Below are positions 50,633 through 57,119 of a DNA stretch of 64,000 bases, piece after piece. Source of the stretch: Ardenticatenales bacterium. Its GTDB lineage: Bacteria; Chloroflexota; Anaerolineae; Epilineales; Epilineaceae. Each line of letters starts with the position of its first letter. The first letter of the stretch is position 1. Location: NCBI GenBank assembly GCA_020853525.1, contig JADYYS010000006.1:1-64000 (forward strand). Direction: 5' to 3'. The position numbers were made by a program, and so were the translations under genes. The notes beneath the pieces were generated by a model. The model was not told the DNA's origin. It saw only the letters and a list, made by a program, of their open reading frames with translations, and ran no database searches.

Positions 50633-51388
50633 TCAGCCCAGCGTAGCCAGCGTCCACAACGGCGCCTCGATGGCGCCGACATTGCGGAATCGCTTGTCGG
50701 TGGACAGCGCCAAGTCAAGCCCAAGCTCGCGCGTGGCCTCGGCCGCGGACTTGTCGACGTCCAGGTCCTTCAGGATCTTCTTGGCGGGCAACGGTTCGCC
50801 GGCCAGCATCAGAATGGCCTCAGCCAGGTTGCGATGACCGGTGTTGACTTCCGGAAGGAGCGACTTCAGGATCCAGCGGTCACCGAGGTTGGACCACTCC
50901 CCGTCAGCGCTCATCCGCTCGCGCAACCGGGGCTCGATCACACGGGACCACTTGTCGGACAGCGCGTCGGCATCGAGGTCGCCGATGGCCTGCGCCAGCT
51001 CGTGCGGGAACCCGATCCCGGCGGCGAACTCACGCCGCCGCCCATCGAGCGTAACGGCGATGACGTCGTAGCCGCCGTACTGTCCCGGGTTGTTGCCGGG
51101 CCGCACCGCCTCGACCTTGCCGTTCAACCCGCCCAAGGCAGGGAAGACGAGCTTCTGGCCGACCTCGAACCGGTTGACCGGCACGTAGACGGCGCCGTCG
51201 CCCTTGGTGTTGACCGCTTGCGCCGCCAGCGCGGCCGCTACCCGCCGTCGCACCACGGTGGCCGCTAGGGCCACCATCGTGGCAGGCTGCAGGACGTCGA
51301 GCATGTGGGCGTACAAGGCCTCGAGGTCGTCACCGGATGGTTCGAAGTCCTCGATCCAATACTCTGCGCTATCGATGCGGTTCGGCAT
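50633..51388 (-). CDS. Unknown protein, family seen in Chloroflexota
   Basis: The product is 251 aa. It begins MPNRIDSAEYWIEDFEPSGDDLEALYAHML. A central beta-rich part reads NRFEVGQKLVFPALGGLNGKVEAVRPGNNPGQYGGYDVIAVTLDG. The C-terminus has LPAKKILKDLDVDKSAAEATRELGLDLALSTDKRFRNVG, reminiscent of a HARE-HTH/winged-helix module. I recall similar unnamed proteins in Chloroflexota. It is the first gene of the three-gene operon and has its own promoter. A transcription- or RNA-related role is possible but unproven. Confidence 0.65.
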   Translation of the reverse strand: MPNRIDSAEYWIEDFEPSGDDLEALYAHMLDVLQPATMVALAATVVRRRVAAALAAQAVNTKGDGAVYVPVNRFEVGQKLVFPALGGLNGKVEAVRPGNNPGQYGGYDVIAVTLDGRRREFAAGIGFPHELAQAIGDLDADALSDKWSRVIEPRLRERMSADGEWSNLGDRWILKSLLPEVNTGHRNLAEAILMLAGEPLPAKKILKDLDVDKSAAEATRELGLDLALSTDKRFRNVGAIEAPLWTLATLG

Positions 51389-51444
51389 ATTCGGGGTCGT
51401 GTCCGGTCGGGCGACGGGTTGAGGCCGGGCAGTTCAACCTTTTG

Positions 51445-51473
51445 ATGATAGTCGGAGGTTTGGGAGCCGTCAA
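51445..51473 (-). promoter_or_regulatory. Promoter of the unknown-pair/glycosyltransferase operon
   Basis: On the minus strand TTGACG, a 17-bp spacer and TATCAT lie about 57 bp before the ATG at 51388, giving a leader of about 50 nt. Confidence 0.58.
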
Positions 51474-51525
51474 GGCCGCGAACGGCAGGTGACTGTTACG
51501 CGCGCGGTGGGCGATCGGAGGGGTA

Positions 51526-52257
51526 CTAGGCGGGCTCGAGCGCCGCGAAGACCTCGCCCAGCATGGCCAGCACCGCCGCCACCGGATCGCCGTCCGGCCA
51601 TGCGACGGCCACGGCGCCGCGTGCCGCGGCGCGGGCAAGCTCGTCGGGCGCGTACGCACCGGCGGTCGGGCAGAAGAGGGCAACGGTGAACGGATGGTCC
51701 GGCAGCACGGTCCCGATCGGCGCGGCGCCGACCACCCCCATGAGGACGGCGGCGCCGGCGCGTGCGGCGCGGTCGACGGCCTGGTCGAGAAATTCGGCGT
51801 CGCCGAGGAGCGGCAGTCGGCCCCATCCGGCGGCTTCGGTCGCTTCCCGCACGACGGTCGCCAGCATCGCCGGCTCGGCGGGCATCACATCGACCCGGCT
51901 GGCGGATGAGAACACCGGCACAATCGCCACGACGCCGGCCGTCGTCGCGCCGCCGGCGAGCGCCCGCGCCGCGGGCGCGGCGAGCGGGCTGTGGTACAGG
52001 CTGATCTTCGTCCGACGCGCCGCCGCCAACCGCCGCTCGACCATGCGGCCGGCGCACGCGGCCGAGCCGACACTCGTCAGGTCGACCCAAGCTGCCCAGC
52101 CCGATCCGTCCAGCGCGACGATGCGGTCGCCCGCTGCGACGCCGTGCGCCGCAAGGGCCGCGGCGTCGTCGCCGTCGAGCCGGAGGACGCCGTCACGCAG
52201 CGCGCCGCGCGGGACGAACACGCGCAGCGGATCGGTGGTCGTCGGGTCCGCCGTCAT
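51526..52257 (-). CDS. rsmE: RsmE-like 16S rRNA methyltransferase, divergent at the SAM knot
   Basis: The product is 243 aa. The N-terminal PUA-like part (LRVFVPRGALRDGVLRLDGDDAAALAAHGVAAGDRIVALDGSG) and the middle block (VDVMPAEPAMLATVVREATEAAGWGRLPLL) fit RsmE, which methylates N3 of U1498. The C-terminal SPOUT knot is abnormal: where RsmE has IGPEGGFS and LRxETA, this protein has FCPTAGAYAPDEL and ends soon after. The SAM-binding residues therefore seem lost. The ATG overlaps the prmA stop, in the common prmA-rsmE order. Confidence 0.72.
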   Translation of the reverse strand: MTADPTTTDPLRVFVPRGALRDGVLRLDGDDAAALAAHGVAAGDRIVALDGSGWAAWVDLTSVGSAACAGRMVERRLAAARRTKISLYHSPLAAPAARALAGGATTAGVVAIVPVFSSASRVDVMPAEPAMLATVVREATEAAGWGRLPLLGDAEFLDQAVDRAARAGAAVLMGVVGAAPIGTVLPDHPFTVALFCPTAGAYAPDELARAAARGAVAVAWPDGDPVAAVLAMLGEVFAALEPA

Positions 52258-53393
52258 CGTGCACCGGCGTCGGATGCCGATTCGGCCTCGCGAACGGCCA
52301 CGAGCGCCACCCAGTCGCCGTCGATGCGCACGCCGGGCGCAGCGAAGCCGGCGGCGCACAGCGCGGCCGCCACATCGGACGACTGCTCCGCCAGGATGCC
52401 GCTGGCGATGAGCGACCCGCCCGGCCGCGTCCAATCCGCCAGCCCGCCGGCCAACTCGATGACCGTTGGGGCGAGGATGTTGGCGACGACGAGATCGAAC
52501 GGCGTCAGCGCCGGTGCCTCCGTCGCAAGCGCGTCCAGCGATCCCGCCCGCGCGTCCAGCGACACGCCGTTCGCCGCCGCGTTCGCCCGCGCCGTCTCGG
52601 CCGCGCGCGGGTCGATGTCCACGCCGACGACCTCGCCGGCGCCCGCCAGCCCGGCGCCGATCGCCAGGATCCCGCTGCCGACGCCGACGTCGAGGACGCG
52701 GTCGCCGTCGCGGACGTGCTCGGCGAGGGCGATCAGGCACAGCCGCGTCGTCGGGTGCTGGCCAGTGCCGAAGGCCATGCCCGGGTCGAGCCGGATGACG
52801 TGGGGGACGATCGGAGCGGGTGCATCGAACGTCGGCGGCGCATCTCCGCCGTTGCCGGCGACACTGCCGGCGTCGGCGAGCAACGCCGCATCGGCATCGA
52901 TCCAGCTCGGCACCACGAGGAACGGCCCGACGCGCTGCGGCGTGTAGTGCGCCTTCCATGCCTCGGCCCAGTTCGCCTCCGCCAGCTCGCGGACGATGGC
53001 TTCCGGCAACGGGTAGATCTGTCCGAGGTGCCACAGGCCAATCTCGACGCGCAGCCGCGCTTCGGCATCGCCGGCCGGGAGGTAGGTCCGAACCCAGGTC
53101 TGTGGCCGGGCGTCGTCGTACCCCGACTCGGCGCCGCGGACGCGCGTCTCGATGACGGCGCCGCCGCCGTGTCGCTCGAAGAGCTCGAAGACAGGCTCGA
53201 CGAGCTCGCCCTCGACCGGCACGGCGATCTCGATGAGCGCCGTCGAAACCGCCGCGTCCGATCCGGTTGCGTCCGATCCTGTCGCGTCCGACCGCATGGC
53301 GTCTGATCTCGTCGCATCCGACAACGCGCCGGGCACGACCTCGTCGCGGTCCTTCGAGGGCTGCCGCGGCGACGCGTTGCCGGCGTGCGTCAC
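52254..53393 (-). CDS. prmA: Ribosomal protein L11 methyltransferase
   Basis: The product is 379 aa and trimethylates L11 using SAM. The core is NWAEAWKAHYTPQRVGPFLVVPSW, followed by LDPGMAFGTGQHPTTRLCL, motif I VLDVGVGSGILAIGA, VVGVDIDPRAAETARANAAANG and FDLVVANILAPTVIEL. The GTG start at 53393 overlaps the dnaJ stop as GTGA. It adds an N-terminal extension of about 50 residues made of near-identical SDATRSDAMRSDATGSDA units, absent from normal PrmA. An alternative start inside that repeat (MRSDATGSDA) would shorten it. Confidence 0.92.
   Translation of the reverse strand: MTHAGNASPRQPSKDRDEVVPGALSDATRSDAMRSDATGSDATGSDAAVSTALIEIAVPVEGELVEPVFELFERHGGGAVIETRVRGAESGYDDARPQTWVRTYLPAGDAEARLRVEIGLWHLGQIYPLPEAIVRELAEANWAEAWKAHYTPQRVGPFLVVPSWIDADAALLADAGSVAGNGGDAPPTFDAPAPIVPHVIRLDPGMAFGTGQHPTTRLCLIALAEHVRDGDRVLDVGVGSGILAIGAGLAGAGEVVGVDIDPRAAETARANAAANGVSLDARAGSLDALATEAPALTPFDLVVANILAPTVIELAGGLADWTRPGGSLIASGILAEQSSDVAAALCAAGFAAPGVRIDGDWVALVAVREAESASDAGAR
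53255..53330. repeat. 15-bp degenerate tandem repeat at the start of prmA
   Basis: About five units of the form GCGTCCGATCCTGTC or GCGTCCGACCGCATG occur in a row, encoding the Ser-Asp-Ala-x-x repeat. Being a multiple of three, unit gain or loss would keep the frame. Confidence 0.75.
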
Positions 53394-54520
53394 GAGAAGC
53401 GCTCCTTGACGCGGTCCCAGAATCGGCTGCGCGCGCCGCGCTCGACGACCTCGGCGCGGGGCAGCGTGCTGCGCAGCTGCTCGAGGAGGTCGCGCTGCTC
53501 GCGCGTGAGCTTGTCGGGTGTCTTGACGAAGACCGTGACGACTTGGTCGCCGCGGCCGGTTCGCCGGAGGTGGGGCACGCCCTCGCCGGGGATCCGCAGG
53601 TTGTCGCCGGTCTGCGTACCGGCGGGCAGATGGACGGTCGCCGTGCCGTCGAGCGTCGGGACCTCGATCTCGGCGCCGAGGGCCGCGTCGGCCGGGTTGA
53701 TCCGCAGATCGAGCAGGACGTCGTCGCCGTCGCGCTGGAACGTCGGATCGGCCTCGACGTCGAGGACGATGAAGAGGTCGCCGGGCGGCCCGCCGTGTCG
53801 GCCGTGCTCGCCCTCGCCGGTCAGCCGCACCTGCGTGCCTTTGTCGACGCCGGCCGGGACGTCGATCTCGAGCGCCCGCGTGCGCTGCGAGCGACCGCGG
53901 CCGCGGCAGTCCGGGCACGGCGTCTCCACGTACAGCCCGGTGCCTTCGCACTCGGCGCACGTGCGGACGTTCACCAGCTGGCCGAGCATGCTCTGCTGTA
54001 CGTGGCGCACCTGGCCGGTGCCGCTGCAGTGCGGGCACGTCGTCGGTTCCGTCCCGGGCGCAGCGCCCGACCCGTCGCACCCTTCGCACGTCTCGCGACG
54101 CACGACCTCGACGCTCCGACGGACGCCGAAGACGGCCTCCCGGAACGTCAGCTTGAGCCGCAGCCGCATGTCGGCGCCGCGCTCGGCCTGCGGCCCGCTT
54201 GGCCGTTGCCGCTGCCGGCCGCCGAAGCCGCCGAAGAACTGCTCGAACAGGTCGGAGATGTCGCCGATGTCGACCCCGGCCGCACCGCCGCCCGCCCCGC
54301 CGCGCACGCCGGCGTGGCCGAAGCGGTCATACGTGGCGCGCTTGCGGGGGTCCTTGAGGACCTCATAGGCCTCGCTGACGGCCTTGAACCGATCGGCTGC
54401 CACTGGATCGGGATTCACGTCCGGGTGGTACTGCCGCGCGAGGCGCCGGTAGGCGCGCTTGATCTCGTCGTCGGTGGCGGAGCGTTCGACCTCGAGGGTC
54501 ACGTAGAAGTCGGTGGCCAT
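53390..54520 (-). CDS. dnaJ: Chaperone DnaJ (type I Hsp40)
   Basis: The product is 376 aa. The J domain at residues 1-65 contains the HPD motif in QYHPDVNPDP. A Gly/Phe region (FFGGFGGRQRQ) follows. Four zinc-finger repeats are CEGCDGSG, CPHCSGTG, CAECEGTG and CPDCRGRG. The C-terminal substrate-binding domains end in VKTPDKLTREQRDLLEQL. The start at 54520 matches the family. It stimulates DnaK, which is not in the window, nor is grpE. It is co-transcribed with prmA and the rsmE-like gene. Confidence 0.97.
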   Translation of the reverse strand: MATDFYVTLEVERSATDDEIKRAYRRLARQYHPDVNPDPVAADRFKAVSEAYEVLKDPRKRATYDRFGHAGVRGGAGGGAAGVDIGDISDLFEQFFGGFGGRQRQRPSGPQAERGADMRLRLKLTFREAVFGVRRSVEVVRRETCEGCDGSGAAPGTEPTTCPHCSGTGQVRHVQQSMLGQLVNVRTCAECEGTGLYVETPCPDCRGRGRSQRTRALEIDVPAGVDKGTQVRLTGEGEHGRHGGPPGDLFIVLDVEADPTFQRDGDDVLLDLRINPADAALGAEIEVPTLDGTATVHLPAGTQTGDNLRIPGEGVPHLRRTGRGDQVVTVFVKTPDKLTREQRDLLEQLRSTLPRAEVVERGARSRFWDRVKERFS

Positions 54521-54844
54521 CTGTCCTGGGACTCCACGAAACGGTCGGCGGGGCGGGCGTTGGGCGCGCGCGGGCGACCGGCTGGGGACGGGATTCGGAT
54601 GAGTATAGCGGGCAATCCGTGCGGCCGGGAGGGAGGAAGCGGGGCGGGAGGCGGGGCGGGTCGATAGATGCGCGTCAGAATTGGTTGAAGCGCTGGGCCG
54701 TCGAGCGGCGATTCGATCAACCGATCCATCCACGCCGTTCAAGCAACCGACCGATCCCGTTGAATCGTCGGACGAACGCCGTTGAACCGCCACACCGATC
54801 CCGTTGAATCTCCGGGCGATTGCCTTATGCCGAACGTCGCTCCA
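54521..54844. other. hrcA-dnaJ intergenic region with short repeats
   Basis: This 324-bp gap has no gene. On the minus strand TATACT (54602-54607) may be the -10 box of dnaJ, with a poor -35. Between 54690 and 54825 the motif CCGATCCCGTTGAAT occurs twice, 44 bp apart, with further GTTGAA and GTTCAA words around it. The repeats may be regulator-binding sites or simple sequence drift. No CIRCE-type TTAGCACTC inverted repeat is present. Confidence 0.5.
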
Positions 54845-55642
54845 CTACGCCACTTCGCCCCCCGCCACCCGCGACATCACCCCGCTCACGAACCCCACCG
54901 CCGGCACCGCCCGCTCGTATGCCAGCCGCGTCGGGCCGACGACGCCGACGATGCCGCCGTGGCCGCCGCGGCCGAAGCGGGCGAGGACGAGCGTGAGGTA
55001 CGGGACGTGCTCCAGGGGGGGCTCGCCGCCGATGAGGACGTGGACGCCCTCCGGCGGCAGGCGGTCGAGGACGTCGCGCAGGCCGTCGCCGCGCTCGAGG
55101 AGGCCGACGATGCCGCGGCGCGACTCCGCCTCGGCGAACTCCGGCGCTTCGATGCACTCCGCCAGCCCGGCGTGGTAGAGGCGGGGCACGGTCAGCTCGA
55201 GCGGCAGCGCCGCCGTGCCGGCGACGCTCGGCGTTTCCGGCACGGCCACGAGTCCCGCCGCGCCGGTCGCGCTGGCCACGGCAACGGCGGCCAGGCGCAG
55301 CCAGCGTTCGACGTCGCCGCCGGCCTGCTGGAACTGGTGGCGGATCGTGCGCATCTCGCGCGGGGCGAGGGCGGCGTGGCGCATCAGGCGCTCGACGAAC
55401 AGACGGTAGCCGGCGACCGTCGGAACGCGTCCGGCGGAGGTGTGCGGCTGGCCGAGGAGGCCCATCTCCTCCAGCGCCGCCATCTCGTTGCGGATCGTCG
55501 CGCTCGAGACGCCGAGGTCGTAGTGGTCGATCAGCCAGTGCGAGCTGACGGGCTGGCCATGCGCGATGTGCTCGCGCACGATCAGGCCGAGGACGAGCGC
55601 GCGGCGCTCGGTCAACACGACGTCGGCACTCCGGTGGGACAT
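54845..55642 (-). CDS. hrcA: Heat-inducible transcription repressor HrcA
   Basis: The product is 265 aa. The N-terminal winged helix is LTERRALVLGLIVREHIAHGQPVSSHWLIDHYDLGVSSATIRNEMAALEEMGLLGQPHTSAGRVPTVAGYRLFVERLM, which is diagnostic of HrcA. The C-terminal domain is shorter than usual (typical total is about 340 aa), with only a reduced middle part before the final VGPTRLAYERAVPAVGFVSGVM. HrcA represses dnaK/groE operons by binding CIRCE; no CIRCE was found here. The ATG is 6 nt after a -10 box. Confidence 0.93.
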   Translation of the reverse strand: MSHRSADVVLTERRALVLGLIVREHIAHGQPVSSHWLIDHYDLGVSSATIRNEMAALEEMGLLGQPHTSAGRVPTVAGYRLFVERLMRHAALAPREMRTIRHQFQQAGGDVERWLRLAAVAVASATGAAGLVAVPETPSVAGTAALPLELTVPRLYHAGLAECIEAPEFAEAESRRGIVGLLERGDGLRDVLDRLPPEGVHVLIGGEPPLEHVPYLTLVLARFGRGGHGGIVGVVGPTRLAYERAVPAVGFVSGVMSRVAGGEVA

Positions 55643-55648
55643 GGCGGA

Positions 55649-55677
55649 ACGATAGACGGGCGCGGCCGGCACGTCAA
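55649..55677 (-). promoter_or_regulatory. hrcA promoter with leaderless geometry
   Basis: On the minus strand TTGACG, a 17-bp spacer and TATCGT are followed by only 6 nt and the ATG at 55642. The predicted start of transcription is the A of the ATG. Confidence 0.62.
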
Positions 55678-55731
55678 CGGCATTGCGCAAAGGGTCTATC
55701 ATCCGATCCCCGACGTGCACGGAGGGCGGAA

Positions 55732-57000
55732 GTGGCACCCTTGGCCGTCCGCGGCGGGAACTGCGCGACGGCGGCCGTTGGGATGGACGACGGGATGGAC
55801 AACGAGGACGTGGGCGTGGGCCAGACGAGATCGGTGGATGTGGTCATCATCGGCGCAGGCGAGTCCGGCCTTGCCGCGGCCTACTTCGCCAAGCGGGCCG
55901 GCTTGGACCATGTCGTCCTTGAGGCGGCGGACGTGGCCGGATCGGCGTGGCTGAACCGCTACGACAGCTTGGTGCTGTACACCCCGCGCCGGTTCTCCGC
56001 CCTGCCCGGCCTGGCGATGCCCGGCCGCCCCAACGGCTACCCGACGCGCGACGAGGTCGGGGCCTACCTGCAGCAGTACGCGCGGGCGATGGACCTCGAC
56101 GTGGCGTACGGCGAGCCCGTGCGGCGCGTAACGCTTGCCGCGTCAACGCGTACCGCGGCCCGATCCGCGTCCGCGCACGCGGGCCGGGGCGCCCCCGGCT
56201 TCGTCGTCGCCACGGTCACGGGCACGTGGCGTGCGCGGGCCGTCGTCGTGGCGACGGGCGGGTGCCATCTGCCGATCGTGCCCGAGTTCGGGACGCAGCT
56301 GCCGCGCGACGTCTTCCAGATTCACTCCGGCGAATACCGCAACCCCGGCCAAGTGGCCGGGCAGCGCGTGCTTGTCGTCGGTGCCGGGAACTCGGGTGCA
56401 CAGATCAGCGTCGAGCTGGCCGGCGCCGGCAGGGACGTGACGATCGCCGTCGGCGACCGGATGCGCTTCATGCCGCTGACCGTGCTCGGCCGCAGCATCT
56501 TCTGCTGGGGCGAGACGCTCGGCTACAACTACATCGGTCCGTCCAACCCGCTCGTGCGATGGACGTTCGGCACCGGCGAGGTGATCATGGGCTACGCGCT
56601 CCGCGATGCCCTCCGCGACGGCCGCATCCGCTCCGTCGGCCGCGTGCTCGGCTTCGCCGCCCGCCACGGCTTCCTGGCCGCCGACGATGCCGGCGCTGCA
56701 GCTGCGATCGGCGCGTTCGATGCCGTGGTGTGGTGCACCGGCTTCCGGCCCGACCACGGCTGGCTGGCGATCGACGGCGCGCTCCGGCCGGATGGACAGC
56801 TGCGGCAGGCCGGAGGCGTCGGCGACGTGCCCGGGCTGTACGCGATCGGACTGCCGTGGATGCGCAGCCGCGTCTCCGAGCTGATCGGCGGCGTGGGGCG
56901 GGACGCGGCGTGGGTGATGAGGCGCGTCGAGCGGCAGCTGGGCGAGAGTGCGGCAGCGGGTGGTGGCGGACGGGTGGTGGCGGTGGATGCGCTGCGCTAG
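55732..57000 (+). CDS. Flavin-containing monooxygenase-like oxidoreductase
   Basis: The product is 422 aa, with a GTG start preceded by GGAGGG. The FAD motif is VVIIGAGESGLAAAYFAKRAG at about residue 37. The NADPH motif is VLVVGAGNSGAQISVELAGAG at about residue 216. The GYPTRDEVGAYLQQYA segment and the late VVWCTGFRPDHGWL are typical of CzcO/YUCCA-like single-component monooxygenases. The substrate is unknown. It is divergent from hrcA with a 90-bp gap. The last 20 residues are Gly/Val rich. Confidence 0.86.
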   Translation: MAPLAVRGGNCATAAVGMDDGMDNEDVGVGQTRSVDVVIIGAGESGLAAAYFAKRAGLDHVVLEAADVAGSAWLNRYDSLVLYTPRRFSALPGLAMPGRPNGYPTRDEVGAYLQQYARAMDLDVAYGEPVRRVTLAASTRTAARSASAHAGRGAPGFVVATVTGTWRARAVVVATGGCHLPIVPEFGTQLPRDVFQIHSGEYRNPGQVAGQRVLVVGAGNSGAQISVELAGAGRDVTIAVGDRMRFMPLTVLGRSIFCWGETLGYNYIGPSNPLVRWTFGTGEVIMGYALRDALRDGRIRSVGRVLGFAARHGFLAADDAGAAAAIGAFDAVVWCTGFRPDHGWLAIDGALRPDGQLRQAGGVGDVPGLYAIGLPWMRSRVSELIGGVGRDAAWVMRRVERQLGESAAAGGGGRVVAVDALR

Positions 57001-57056
57001 CGCAGCTGCCGAGGCGTGGGACGGCCCAGCGGTCAGCGGTTCTCCTCGGGGACCGG

Positions 57057-57085
57057 TTGACCGCGACGAGACGTGACGATACGCT
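57057..57085 (+). promoter_or_regulatory. Possible promoter of the first tandem M1-like gene
   Basis: TTGACC, a 17-bp spacer and TACGCT lie in the 119-bp gap before the ATG at 57120. Confidence 0.42.
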
Positions 57086-57119
57086 CCGGCCCTCGGCCCT
57101 GTTCCGCTGGAGTAGCCCC

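Noticed and set aside
54789-54820. Fifth copy of the 79-bp element suggested by GAATCTCCGGG
   Set aside because: Only about 11 bases match, and there are no CCACTG/CAGTGG arms at the right spacing.
55643-55731. CIRCE operator in the hrcA upstream region
   Set aside because: No TTAGCACTC-N9-GAGTGCTAA or close variant is present.
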